The notes under the pieces were generated by a model. That model saw only the letters and a list, made by a program, of their open reading frames with translations. It searched no databases and had not been told where the DNA came from. Shown here in pieces: positions 1-8,788 of a DNA stretch of 64,000 bases; within the stretch, counting starts at the first letter, position 1; the number at the start of each line of letters is the position of its first letter. Source of the DNA: [Enterobacter] lignolyticus SCF1 (GTDB lineage Bacteria; Pseudomonadota; Gammaproteobacteria; Enterobacterales; Enterobacteriaceae); contig NC_014618.1 in assembly GCF_000164865.1 (NCBI RefSeq), positions 2,356,001 to 2,420,000 on the forward strand, written 5' to 3'. Position numbers and translations under genes: made by a program.

Positions 1-56
1 TGGTGCATCTGGATTTCTATCTCTACCGCAAAGCGCTGGTGAAGCTCGATCCGTAG
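1..56 (+). CDS. C-terminal end of an unidentified protein (cut by window edge)
   Basis: An open frame enters from the left edge and stops at TAG 54-56. The 17 visible residues end in RKALVKLDP and are too few to assign a family. The next gene starts 115 bases downstream on the same strand. Confidence 0.5.
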   Translation, partial: VHLDFYLYRKALVKLDP

Positions 57-69
57 CCGTACCCGCCTG

Positions 70-92
70 AGCCATGATTTTTTCTCATGGCT
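70..92 (+). terminator. Hairpin after the partial first gene
   Basis: AGCCATGA (70-77) can pair with TCATGGCT (85-92) around a T-rich loop. There is no clear T run after the stem, so this is only a possible terminator for the gene at the left edge. Confidence 0.3.
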
Positions 93-171
93 ATTATGAC
101 AACAATTCGATTGTCGGCTCTCGTAGCATTGGTTTGAATACTTATGCATATTTCTTGAGAAGGACCTGGCA

Positions 172-1341
172 ATGACTCTGCGTTCCGTGGTGAAAACCCG
201 CTCCAAACTGCCCGATGTGGGCACCACTATTTTTACCGTGATTGGGCAACTTTCCGCTCAGCATAACGCCATCAACCTTTCTCAGGGCGCGCCGAATTTT
301 GCCTGCGATCCTAAGCTGGTCGCGGGCGTGACGCGGGCGATGAGCGAAGGGCATAACCAGTACGCACCGATGACCGGGCTGCGCGCCCTGAAAGCGCGCA
401 TCGCGCAGAAGATTGCCGATCTCTACGGCGCCCGCTATGACGAGGAGAGCGAAGTTCTGGTCACCGCCAGCGCCAGCGAAGGGATCTACTCGGCCATCAG
501 CGGACTGGTGCATCCTGGCGATGAGGTTATCTATTTTGAGCCGTCGTTCGACAGCTATGCGCCGATCGTCCGGCTGCAGGGCGCCACGCCGGTCGCCATT
601 AAGCTGACGGTACCGGAATTTACGGTGAACTGGGATGAAGTGCGCGCCGCCATCACGCCGCGTACCCGGATGATCATCGTGAACACGCCGCACAACCCGA
701 GCGGTAAGGTGTTCAGCGCTGAGGATTTACAGCAGCTGGCGCAGATAACCCGCAATACCGATATCGTTATTCTGTCTGACGAAGTGTACGAGCATGTGGT
801 TTTCGACGGGCAGCCGCACCACGGCATGGCGACGCACCCGCAGCTTGCCGAGCGCAGCGTAATCATCTCGTCCTTCGGTAAAACGTACCATGTGACCGGC
901 TGGCGCGTAGGCTACTGCGTCGCGCCCGCCGCGCTGATGGATGAAATCTGTAAGGTCCATCAGTTTTTAATGTTTTCTGCCGATACGCCGATGCAGCACG
1001 CGTTCGTCGAGCACATGAACGATCCCCAGACCTGGCTTGCGCTTCCCGCGTTTTACCAGCGCAAGCGCGACCTGCTGCAGACGCTGCTCGCTGAATCGCC
1101 GTTTCGTCTGCTGCCGAGCCAGGGCTCCTTTTTCCTGCTGGCCGATTATCGCCACTTCAGCGAGGAGAGCGACAGCGAGATGGTGAAACGGCTGATTGTG
1201 GATCACGGCGTCGCCACGATCCCATTGTCGGCGTTTTATACCGATGGTACTGATAACAAACTTATTCGCCTGTCTTTTGCCAAAGATGAAGCGACGTTAC
1301 GGGCGGGCGCTGAAGCCCTGTGCCGGGTTAAACCACGTTAA
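172..1341 (+). CDS. PLP-dependent aminotransferase, YbdL-like (methionine/aromatic type)
   Basis: This is a 389-residue fold-type I aminotransferase that uses pyridoxal phosphate to move amino groups between amino acids and 2-oxo acids in the cytoplasm. The family features are visible: NPSG at residues 175-178, the DEVYEH segment near 203, and SFGKT with the Schiff-base lysine near residue 237. The overall sequence resembles E. coli YbdL, which prefers methionine and aromatic amino acids; the substrate here is inferred. The start at 172 follows a GAGAAGGA ribosome site. A periplasmic amino-acid-binding protein starts 12 bases downstream, so the two probably form one transcript. Confidence 0.85.
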   Translation: MTLRSVVKTRSKLPDVGTTIFTVIGQLSAQHNAINLSQGAPNFACDPKLVAGVTRAMSEGHNQYAPMTGLRALKARIAQKIADLYGARYDEESEVLVTASASEGIYSAISGLVHPGDEVIYFEPSFDSYAPIVRLQGATPVAIKLTVPEFTVNWDEVRAAITPRTRMIIVNTPHNPSGKVFSAEDLQQLAQITRNTDIVILSDEVYEHVVFDGQPHHGMATHPQLAERSVIISSFGKTYHVTGWRVGYCVAPAALMDEICKVHQFLMFSADTPMQHAFVEHMNDPQTWLALPAFYQRKRDLLQTLLAESPFRLLPSQGSFFLLADYRHFSEESDSEMVKRLIVDHGVATIPLSAFYTDGTDNKLIRLSFAKDEATLRAGAEALCRVKPR

Positions 1342-1353
1342 GGAATGTAAGCC

Positions 1354-2127
1354 ATGAAACTAAAAGCATTAATTCTGGGCATGGGCCTGCTGTGTTCGCT
1401 GTCATCCTTTGCGGCCGGCGAGCTGCGCTTTGGCGTGGAGGCGGAGTATCCGCCGTTTGAAAGCCGTAACGCCGCCGGGGAGCTGCAGGGGTTTGATATT
1501 GATTTAGGCAACGCCATTTGCCAGGCCGCGCAGCTCAAATGCAGCTGGGTGGAAACCTCATTTGATGCGCTGATCCCGGGGCTGGTGGCGAAAAAATTCG
1601 ATGCGATTAACTCGGCGATGAACATCACCGAGCAGCGCCGTAAGAGCATTGACTTCACCCAGCCGATTTACCGCATTCCGTCGCAGCTGGTGGGGAAATC
1701 CGGCAGCGGGATGGAAGCCACCCCGGAAGGGCTGAAAGGCAAGACGATAGGCGTACTGCAGGGCTCTATCCAGGAAACGTTCGCCAAAGAGCACTGGGAA
1801 AAGCAGGGCGTCACCGTGGTTTCGTATAAAGATCAGAACCTGGCGTGGGCCGACCTGCTCAACGGGCGCATTGACGCCTCGCTGGTGATGTCCGCCGCGG
1901 GCCAGGCCGGGTTCCTCAGCAAGCCGCAGGGCAAAGGGTTTGGCTTTATCGGCAAACCGGTGGCGGATGATACCATTCTCGGCAGCGGCATCGGCTTTGG
2001 TCTGCGCAAAGGCGATGACGCCACCAAAAAGCAGCTTGATGCGGCCATCGATAAGGTTCGCGCTGACGGCACTATCGACAAGCTGGCGGCGAAATACTTC
2101 CCGGGTATTAACGTCAGCGTAAAATAA
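1354..2127 (+). CDS. ABC transporter substrate-binding protein, family 3 (ArgT/HisJ-like)
   Basis: This 257-residue protein begins with a clear Sec signal peptide (hydrophobic core residues 5-20, cleavage after SSFAA) and then reads as a periplasmic amino-acid-binding protein of the lysine/arginine/histidine type. Typical segments are GFDIDLGNAIC near residue 47 and a KTIGVLQGSIQE block in lobe 2. No permease or ATPase gene lies next to it, so it is an orphan that must borrow a transporter from elsewhere. The short gap behind the aminotransferase gene suggests joint expression, perhaps linking amino-acid uptake with transamination. The ligand cannot be told from sequence. Confidence 0.85.
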   Translation: MKLKALILGMGLLCSLSSFAAGELRFGVEAEYPPFESRNAAGELQGFDIDLGNAICQAAQLKCSWVETSFDALIPGLVAKKFDAINSAMNITEQRRKSIDFTQPIYRIPSQLVGKSGSGMEATPEGLKGKTIGVLQGSIQETFAKEHWEKQGVTVVSYKDQNLAWADLLNGRIDASLVMSAAGQAGFLSKPQGKGFGFIGKPVADDTILGSGIGFGLRKGDDATKKQLDAAIDKVRADGTIDKLAAKYFPGINVSVK

Positions 2128-2142
2128 TCCCTTGCCAGCGTA

Positions 2143-2175
2143 GCGGATGGCGAGGCGCCTGCTTCGCCATCCGGC
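2143..2175. repeat. REP-like palindromic element
   Basis: GCGGATGGCGA and TCGCCATCCGGC form an imperfect hairpin downstream of the binding-protein gene. The GGATGGCG/CGCCATCC core matches the repetitive extragenic palindromes common between enterobacterial genes, which can act as mRNA stabilisers or DNA gyrase sites. Confidence 0.6.
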
Positions 2176-2291
2176 ACAGGCCACGCCTCCCGCTTTCGGT
2201 CCCCCATTTGCTCACCACTGCTTGCGTCGCCTGATGAATCTGGCCTGGTTGCATATACTGAAGCAAGGGCAGTCATGGGCAGGAAACGGCG

Positions 2292-3308
2292 ATGAGCGCA
2301 CGCACGGCGACAGAGTTGTATGAAGAGATGAAATGCATGACGGTGGAGGAAAGGATCCGTTTCTTTTCACTCTCCCTGGCAGAGGTACATCGCGAATTGC
2401 AGGAAAGCATCGCGCAGATTGAGTCCATGCAGCACGCACTGGCGGAAAGCGAGCTGAATCATCGCCAGCTGGTTGAAACGGCGCAGGATGCGGTCATCAC
2501 CATCGATTTATCCGGGCAGGTGATTAACTGGAATCACGCGGCAGAAAGGATGTTTGGCTGGCGTGCCGAAGAGTCCATCGGCAGCGACCTGAGCGATATG
2601 ATTATTCCGCAAGAATTCCGCGAGCAGCACAAGCGCGGCCTCATGCGCTTTCAGGCTTCTCAGCCGTCGACCATTCTGAACCGCACGATTGAAATCATGG
2701 CGATGCACCGCGTTAAAGGCCAGTTCCCCATTGAACTGTCAATCTGGCCGCACCAGCAGTCCGGTAAACAGCTTTTTTCGGCGTTTATCCGCGATATTAC
2801 CGACAGGAAGCAGCGTGAACACCTCGCCTGGCTTCATGCCAATTTTGATACGCTGACGGGGCTGCCAAATCGCCGGTTGCTGGTGAACCGTCTGGAGCAG
2901 GCCATTACGCTGGCAATTTCAGGGCAGAAAAATGTGGCGCTTTTGTTTATCGATCTCGATCGCTTCAAACCCGTGAATGACACGTATGGTCATTCTGTCG
3001 GCGATGAATTACTGCGTCTGGTCGGATTTCGCCTGCAAAGCTGCCTGCATGAGGAAGATACGCTTGCCCGTCTGGGCGGGGATGAGTTTGTTGCTCTGCT
3101 TCCGGATTTAAATAACGATGACATGTCCCTTCAGCCGGCGATCGACAGCATGACCGCTGCGCTTTCACAGTCGTTTCTGATTAATGATATTGTCATCAGT
3201 ATTTCCGGAAGCATCGGCGTGGCGGTATTTCCCAGGGATGCGCAGGATGCTGATTCGCTGCTAAATTGTGCGGATAAGGCAATGTATACGGCGAAAAAAA
3301 CGGTATAG
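2292..3308 (+). CDS. PAS-GGDEF diguanylate cyclase
   Basis: This 338-residue cytoplasmic protein has an N-terminal helical segment (about 1-55), a PAS sensor domain (about 56-170) and a GGDEF domain (about 180-338) with intact GGDEF at residues 262-266, so it should make cyclic di-GMP from two GTP. The RxxD product-inhibition site that normally ends five residues before GGDEF reads HEED, so feedback inhibition by this route is probably lost. There is no membrane segment. The start has an AGGAAA ribosome site. It stands alone between a REP-like repeat and opgD. The PAS ligand is unknown. Confidence 0.88.
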   Translation: MSARTATELYEEMKCMTVEERIRFFSLSLAEVHRELQESIAQIESMQHALAESELNHRQLVETAQDAVITIDLSGQVINWNHAAERMFGWRAEESIGSDLSDMIIPQEFREQHKRGLMRFQASQPSTILNRTIEIMAMHRVKGQFPIELSIWPHQQSGKQLFSAFIRDITDRKQREHLAWLHANFDTLTGLPNRRLLVNRLEQAITLAISGQKNVALLFIDLDRFKPVNDTYGHSVGDELLRLVGFRLQSCLHEEDTLARLGGDEFVALLPDLNNDDMSLQPAIDSMTAALSQSFLINDIVISISGSIGVAVFPRDAQDADSLLNCADKAMYTAKKTV

Positions 3309-3508
3309 CGGCCCGTGCTGTTCTCAAGGCTTAAGCGTGAGCCTTTACGCCTGCCGCTTTCTCGCGCGGCTACAGAAATTTTTTCCAGCTTTGGACGTAT
3401 TTTCAACGGCCAACAATTGGATTATCAATCATTTTTGTCTAGAGTGGGCGCTCTTGACGACGCCGTTGCGTTGTTACCGTTTCTCCAAAGAAGGATGCTC
3501 TTTCAGGC

Positions 3509-5164
3509 ATGAACCGCAGACACTTTTTAAAATCCTCAATGGCTGTTGCCGCGGTGTGCGGTACATCCGGCGTGGCTTCTCTCTTTTCCCGGGCGGCGCT
3601 GGCGGATGACTCGAATATCGCCGACGGCCAGACCCGCCGCTTTGATTATTCCGTGCTGCAGTCCATGGCGCACGACCTTTCGCGTCAGCCGTGGGGCGGG
3701 GCGCCGAAAGCGCTGCCGCCGACGCTGGCAAACCTGACGCCGCAGGCCTATAACAGCATCCAGTACGATGCGGCGCACTCGCTGTGGAACAACATTGATA
3801 ACCGCCAGCTCGATATCCAGTTTTTCCACGTCGGAATGGGTTTCCGCCGCCGGGTGCGGATGTTCTCGCTGGACGCGAAAACGCAGCAGGCGCGTGAAAT
3901 TCATTTCCGCCATGAGCTGTTTAAATATAACGACGCGGGCGTGGATACCTCGCAGCTTGAAGGGCAGAGCGACCTCGGCTTTGCCGGGTTCCGCGCGTTT
4001 AAGGCGCCGGAGCTTGCCCGTCGCGACATCGTCTCGTTCCTTGGCGCCAGCTACTTCCGTGCGGTTGACGATACTTACCAGTACGGTCTATCCGCCCGCG
4101 GCCTGGCAATCGACACCTTCACCGATACGCCGGAAGAGTTCCCCGATTTCACCTCATTCTGGTTTGAGACGGCGCAAGCCGACGCCACGGCCTTTACCGT
4201 GTATGCGCTGCTCGACAGCCCGAGCGTCACCGGGGCGTACAAGTTCGTCATCAGCTGCCAGCAGACGCAGGTGATCATGGATGTTGAAAACCACATCTAT
4301 GCGCGTAAGGACATTAAACAGCTGGGCATCGCGCCGATGACCAGTATGTTCAGCTGCGGTAATAACGAGCGCCGCATGTGCGATACCATTCATCCGCAGA
4401 TTCACGACTCCGACCGTCTGGCGATGTGGCGCGGCAACGGCGAGTGGATATGCCGCCCGCTGAACAACCCGCAGAAGCTGCAGTTTAACGCCTATCAGGA
4501 CAAGAACCCGCGCGGGTTTGGCCTGCTGCAGCTGGATCGCGATTTTACCCACTATCAGGACGTGATGGGCTGGTACAACAAGCGCCCAAGCCTGTGGGTC
4601 GAGCCGCGCAATCAGTGGGGCGAAGGTTCGGTGGATCTGATGGAAATCCCGACCACCGGCGAAACGCTTGATAACATCGTCTGCTTCTGGCAGCCGAAAA
4701 AGGCGGTGAAGGCCGGCGACGAGCTGGACTTCAAATATCGTCTTTACTGGAGCGCGCAGCCGCCGGTCCGTTCGCCGCTGGCGCGGGTAATGGCGACGCG
4801 CACCGGGATGGGCGGTTTCCCGGAAGGCTGGGCGCCGGGAGAACACTATCCGGAAAAATGGGCGCGCCGATTTGCGGTGGATTTCGTCGGTGGCGACCTG
4901 AAGGCCGCGGCGCCGAAAGGCATCGAGCCGGTTATCACGCTCTCCAGCGGCGAAGCGAAACAGATTGAGATCCTCTACGTGGAGCCGTTTGACGGTTACC
5001 GTATTCTCTTTGACTGGTACCCGACCTCCGGGTCGACCGATCCGGTAGAAATGCGCATGTTCCTGCGCTGTCAGGGCGACGCCATCAGCGAAACCTGGCT
5101 CTATCAGTATTTCCCGCCCGCGCCGGACAAACGGAACTACGTTGACGACCGCGTGATGCGCTAA
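3509..5164 (+). CDS. opgD: Glucan biosynthesis protein D (periplasmic glucan backbone)
   Basis: At 551 residues this matches OpgD/MdoD in length and sequence. It acts in the periplasm on osmoregulated periplasmic glucans, together with OpgG and OpgH, which are not in this window. The N-terminus carries a twin-arginine signal (NRRHFLK, then a hydrophobic stretch ending FSRAALAD), so it should be exported folded by Tat. The ribosome site AAAGAAGGA lies upstream of the ATG. A GC-rich hairpin separates it from the convergent methyltransferase gene. Confidence 0.95.
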   Translation: MNRRHFLKSSMAVAAVCGTSGVASLFSRAALADDSNIADGQTRRFDYSVLQSMAHDLSRQPWGGAPKALPPTLANLTPQAYNSIQYDAAHSLWNNIDNRQLDIQFFHVGMGFRRRVRMFSLDAKTQQAREIHFRHELFKYNDAGVDTSQLEGQSDLGFAGFRAFKAPELARRDIVSFLGASYFRAVDDTYQYGLSARGLAIDTFTDTPEEFPDFTSFWFETAQADATAFTVYALLDSPSVTGAYKFVISCQQTQVIMDVENHIYARKDIKQLGIAPMTSMFSCGNNERRMCDTIHPQIHDSDRLAMWRGNGEWICRPLNNPQKLQFNAYQDKNPRGFGLLQLDRDFTHYQDVMGWYNKRPSLWVEPRNQWGEGSVDLMEIPTTGETLDNIVCFWQPKKAVKAGDELDFKYRLYWSAQPPVRSPLARVMATRTGMGGFPEGWAPGEHYPEKWARRFAVDFVGGDLKAAAPKGIEPVITLSSGEAKQIEILYVEPFDGYRILFDWYPTSGSTDPVEMRMFLRCQGDAISETWLYQYFPPAPDKRNYVDDRVMR

Positions 5165-5168
5165 CCGT

Positions 5169-5195
5169 CAGCCGCCCGTATCCTGCGGGCGGCTG
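5169..5195. terminator. Hairpin between convergent opgD and methyltransferase gene
   Basis: CAGCCGCCCG (5169-5178) pairs with CGGGCGGCTG (5186-5195). It sits between two converging genes and lacks a strong T run on either side, so it may be a weak shared terminator. Confidence 0.5.
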
Positions 5196-5202
5196 AATTA
5201 TC

Positions 5203-5862
5203 TCAAGCGTTTACCCGCGCCAGGGTAAAGCCATCCCAGCCCTTAACTCCGACCGTCTGCAGCGCCGTAACGGTCAACCGCGGGTTATTTCCCATCAGCG
5301 AGATAAACTCCCGCACGCCCTGAACCCGTTCGTCATCGCAGTCAGGATCGGTGACTTTTCCCTCGCGAACCACGTTGTCGCCGATAATCAGTGTCCCGGG
5401 GTGGGAATAGTGGAGCGCCCACTGCAGATAGTTGGGATTGTTCGGTTTGTCCGCATCGATAAAAATGATATCGAAAGGGGCTATCTCCCCAAGCGCGGAA
5501 AGTGAGGCCAGCGCCGGACCTTCTATTACCTCGACCCGTCCCTCTACACCAGCAAGGCGGAGATTCTGTCGGGCAACATGGGCATGGTGTTCATCGGCTT
5601 CAAGGGTGATGAGCCTGCCGCTCGCGGGCAGTTCGCGCGCCATCCAGATGGTGCTGTAGCCGCCAAGCGTACCGATCTCCAGAATACGCGTGGCGCCTGA
5701 AATACGCACTAACAGCGCCAGAAGTTGCCCCTGGTTGGCCGCGACGTCGATGGCGGGCAGCCCGGCACGCTGGTTGTTTTCCAGCACGGCCTCCAGTACG
5801 GCGTCCTGGGGGATCAGCGCATCAATCAGGTACTGATCAACCTTACTCCAGACATTCTGCAT
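5203..5862 (-). CDS. SAM-dependent O-methyltransferase (YrrM/COMT-like)
   Basis: The 219-residue product is a class I methyltransferase of the small O-methyltransferase family that includes catechol and caffeoyl-CoA O-methyltransferases. The glycine-rich SAM site reads ILEIGTLGGYST near residue 80, with an acidic residue after the second strand (ITLEADEHH) and the metal-site style DADKPN near residue 155. The substrate is unknown. It is transcribed away from ydcF; their shared upstream region holds a matS site. Confidence 0.85.
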   Translation of the reverse strand: MQNVWSKVDQYLIDALIPQDAVLEAVLENNQRAGLPAIDVAANQGQLLALLVRISGATRILEIGTLGGYSTIWMARELPASGRLITLEADEHHAHVARQNLRLAGVEGRVEVIEGPALASLSALGEIAPFDIIFIDADKPNNPNYLQWALHYSHPGTLIIGDNVVREGKVTDPDCDDERVQGVREFISLMGNNPRLTVTALQTVGVKGWDGFTLARVNA

Positions 5863-6012
5863 AACGGTAGATTCCTCTCTGTGGGGGGAGTGTTGTCGCC
5901 TCCGGGCGGCCGGTAGAGATCGATGGACATCGGCAGGACGTTATTTTTCATCGGCATAACGCTGTGCTGAATTGAGAATAGCGTACGTTGGACATCCTGC
6001 GTATTAATCTAA

Positions 6013-6025
6013 GTGACAATGTCAC
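6013..6025. other. matS site (MatP binding)
   Basis: GTGACAATGTCAC fits the matS consensus GTGACRNYGTCAC exactly. MatP bound at these sites organises the Ter macrodomain. It lies between the methyltransferase gene and ydcF. Three more matches occur in this window. Confidence 0.88.
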
Positions 6026-6143
6026 CTGTTATCGCAGATTGCTACAGGGTACAATTCATCCGGTTTACAGAGTGGTCTGGTGTGATGCATGTGCGCCAAT
6101 GTTACTCTGCTGTATAGCTGGCAAACTCAAGGAGTGTTCATTG

Positions 6144-6932
6144 ATGACCTTTCCACACCTGGCTGAAACAACGCTGAATGCCGCGAACCGTATTGGCGAA
6201 TGGCTGGCGCAAAATGATTTTACCTCACCGCAGCAGGACGTTGACGCCGACTGCGTGGTGCTGGCCGGTAACGCCGTTATCCCGACCATAGACGCCGCCT
6301 GTCGGCTGAGCGCCGCAAACCGGCTGCTGCTGATAAGCGGCGGCATTGGTCATTCTACCCCCTTTCTGTATGCCGCCGTTGCCCGCCATCCGCGCTATAA
6401 CGTGCTGCAAACCGCCGGGCGGGCGGAAGCTGATATTCTTGCGGATATCGCTCATCGCTTCTGGAACATTCCCCGTGAGCGCATCCTCGTGGAGGATAAG
6501 TCGACTAACTGCGGGGAAAACGCCCGCTTTACGCGCGACATGCTGACATCGCAGGGCATCACCGTGGGGCGCGGCATTGTGGTGCAGGACCCGACCATGC
6601 AGCGCCGCACGATGGCGACTTTTGCCCGCGTCTGGGAAGGGGCGGATAACGCGCCGCGATGGGTGAGCTATCCGGGGTACCTGCCGGTACTGCGCAACGG
6701 CGCTGACGGACTGGCGTTCACCCACGCGGCGCAGGACGTCTGGCCGGTAGATCGCTATCTCTCATTGCTGTTGGGCGAGCTTCCCCGTCTGCAGGACGAT
6801 GCAAACGGCTACGGGCCGCGCGGCCGCGGGTTTATTGCTCACGTCGATATCCCGGAGGCGTTGCAGGAGGCCTGGCGCACCCTGCGCCAGGATGCTTCAC
6901 TGTGCGACGCGCTTGCCAGTCGTTCCCTGTAA
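6144..6932 (+). CDS. ydcF: YdcF family protein (DUF218)
   Basis: The product of 262 residues matches E. coli YdcF, a DUF218-fold protein reported to bind S-adenosylmethionine but of unknown function. The start chosen is ATG 6144 behind GGAGTG; an upstream in-frame start at 5988 would add 52 residues that include the matS site and look non-coding. As in E. coli, aldA follows. A strong terminator ends the gene. Confidence 0.9.
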   Translation: MTFPHLAETTLNAANRIGEWLAQNDFTSPQQDVDADCVVLAGNAVIPTIDAACRLSAANRLLLISGGIGHSTPFLYAAVARHPRYNVLQTAGRAEADILADIAHRFWNIPRERILVEDKSTNCGENARFTRDMLTSQGITVGRGIVVQDPTMQRRTMATFARVWEGADNAPRWVSYPGYLPVLRNGADGLAFTHAAQDVWPVDRYLSLLLGELPRLQDDANGYGPRGRGFIAHVDIPEALQEAWRTLRQDASLCDALASRSL

Positions 6933-6936
6933 AGCG

Positions 6937-6976
6937 ATGCCCGTTTGCGATCGCTGCACCGTAAACGGGCATTTTT
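6937..6976 (+). terminator. Rho-independent terminator of ydcF
   Basis: ATGCCCGTTT (6937-6946) pairs with AAACGGGCAT (6963-6972), followed by a T run. Confidence 0.85.
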
Positions 6977-7132
6977 GTGTTACGTCTATGTTAGTTTTTT
7001 CGACGCCAAAACGGCTTCTTTTATGCGTTGTTTCACAAAAATAGCATGATGCGATGGGAAGCCGCGCCTGTGACTCTCGATATTTAACAATGATTTTACT
7101 TGTTAAAAGCGAAACGTTTACAGGAGCAGACC

Positions 7133-8572
7133 ATGACAGCACCCGTGCAGCACCCGATGTATATCGATGGCCAGTTCGTGACTTCCCAGGGCGACAGCTG
7201 GATTGATGTGATTAACCCGGCGACGGAAGCGCTGATTTCCCGCATACCGGACGGCACGGCGGAAGACGCCCGCCGGGCTATCGATGCGGCAGAACGGGCG
7301 CAGCCCGCATGGGAAGCGCTGCCGGCGATTCAGCGTGCCGGATGGTTGCGTAAAATTGCCGCCGGGATTCGCGAACGCGCCGCTGACATCAGCGCGCTTA
7401 TCGTCGCCGAGGGCGGTAAGGTCCAGCCGCTTGCCGGGGTGGAGGTGGCGTTCACCGCCGATTACCTCGACTATATGGCCGAATGGGCCCGCCGTTATGA
7501 AGGCGAAATCCTGCAAAGCGACCGTCCAGGTGAGAATATCTTCGTCTTCAAACGCGCGCTCGGCGTCACCACCGGCATCCTGCCGTGGAATTTCCCGTTT
7601 TTCCTGATTGCCCGCAAGCTGGCGCCCGCGCTGATTACCGGCAATACCATCGTCATTAAACCCAGCGAATTCACGCCGAACAGCGCCATCGCCTTTGCGC
7701 AGATCGTGCACGACATCGGCCTGCCGAAAGGGGTTTTTAACCTGGTGCTGGGCCGCGGGGAAACGGTGGGTCAGGAGCTGGCGGGCAACCGGAAGGTGGC
7801 GATGGTCAGCATGACCGGAAGCGTTGTCGCCGGGGAGAAAATTATGGCGGCTGCGGCGAAGAATATCACCAAAGTGTGCCTTGAGCTGGGCGGTAAGGCG
7901 CCCGCCATCGTGCTGGACGATGCCGATCTTGAGCTGGCGGTAAAAGCCATTGTTGATTCCCGGGTGATCAACTCCGGGCAGGTGTGCAACTGCGCAGAGC
8001 GCGTCTATGTGCAGAAAGGGATTTACGACAGCTTTGTGAACCGTCTTGGGGATGCGCTGAAGGCGGTGGCGTTTGGCGACCCAGCCCAGCGTACCGATAT
8101 TGCGATGGGGCCGCTAATCAACGCCGCCGCGCTGGCGCGCGTGGAGCAGAAGGTGGCGAAAGCGGTGTCGCAGGGCGCCCGGATCGCGCTGGGCGGCAAG
8201 ACGGTGGAGGGGAAAGGGTACTTCTACCCGCCGACGCTGCTGCTGGACGTGCGTCAGGAGATGGACATCATGCATGAAGAGACGTTTGGACCGGTGCTGC
8301 CGGTCATGGCGTTTGACACCCTTGATGAGGCGCTGGCGCTGGCTAACGACAGCGATTACGGCCTGACGTCATCGGTCTATACCCGGGATCTCAATCAGGC
8401 GATGAAGGCGATTAAGGGGCTGAAATTCGGCGAAACCTACATTAACCGCGAAAACTTTGAAGCGATGCAGGGCTTCCACGCCGGATGGCGGAAATCCGGC
8501 ATCGGCGGTGCCGACGGGCGTCACGGGCTGGAGGAGTATCTGCAGACGCAGATGGTTTATTTACAGTCGTAA
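7133..8572 (+). CDS. aldA: Lactaldehyde/glycolaldehyde dehydrogenase AldA
   Basis: This 479-residue enzyme has the same length as E. coli AldA, an NAD-dependent cytoplasmic aldehyde dehydrogenase that oxidises L-lactaldehyde to lactate in fucose and rhamnose use, and glycolaldehyde to glycolate. The ALDH features are present: PWNFPF near residue 150, LELGGKAP (catalytic glutamate) near 250, and the catalytic cysteine in NSGQVCNCAERV near 285. The start at 7133 follows CAGGAGCAG; the open frame begins earlier at a TTG with no ribosome site. A terminator follows directly. Confidence 0.95.
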   Translation: MTAPVQHPMYIDGQFVTSQGDSWIDVINPATEALISRIPDGTAEDARRAIDAAERAQPAWEALPAIQRAGWLRKIAAGIRERAADISALIVAEGGKVQPLAGVEVAFTADYLDYMAEWARRYEGEILQSDRPGENIFVFKRALGVTTGILPWNFPFFLIARKLAPALITGNTIVIKPSEFTPNSAIAFAQIVHDIGLPKGVFNLVLGRGETVGQELAGNRKVAMVSMTGSVVAGEKIMAAAAKNITKVCLELGGKAPAIVLDDADLELAVKAIVDSRVINSGQVCNCAERVYVQKGIYDSFVNRLGDALKAVAFGDPAQRTDIAMGPLINAAALARVEQKVAKAVSQGARIALGGKTVEGKGYFYPPTLLLDVRQEMDIMHEETFGPVLPVMAFDTLDEALALANDSDYGLTSSVYTRDLNQAMKAIKGLKFGETYINRENFEAMQGFHAGWRKSGIGGADGRHGLEEYLQTQMVYLQS

Positions 8573-8594
8573 CGGGACGTCGTGAAATCCTGGT

Positions 8595-8625
8595 ATCCGG
8601 CGCTGCCCGCATCGCCGGATTTTTT
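8595..8625 (+). terminator. Rho-independent terminator of aldA
   Basis: ATCCGGCG (8595-8602) pairs with CGCCGGAT (8613-8620) and is followed by a T run. Confidence 0.85.
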
Positions 8626-8672
8626 ATGCCTGCCGTTGCGACGTCTTCCTGCTGGCGTTACCTCTCGTTTTG

Positions 8673-8687
8673 GCACAAAGTACCAAA
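8673..8687 (+). promoter_or_regulatory. Putative SoxS/MarA/Rob box upstream of fumC
   Basis: GCAC, seven bases, then CAAA (8673-8687) matches the GCAYN7CAAA core of the SoxS binding site, about 100 bases upstream of the fumC start. E. coli fumC is a known SoxRS target, which supports the call. Confidence 0.6.
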
Positions 8688-8788
8688 ACAAAATGAGAAG
8701 ATCTTTAATACTAAGTCTTGTGTCATCGCAGTGATGTCCGGTGAGCCGTGTCGGTGAGTTCCTTCACTTTATTTTCAAGGAGAGAGTA

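Noticed and set aside
5988..6143. N-terminal extension of ydcF
   Set aside because: It would run over the matS site and promoter; the ATG at 6144 has a ribosome site and gives the known protein.
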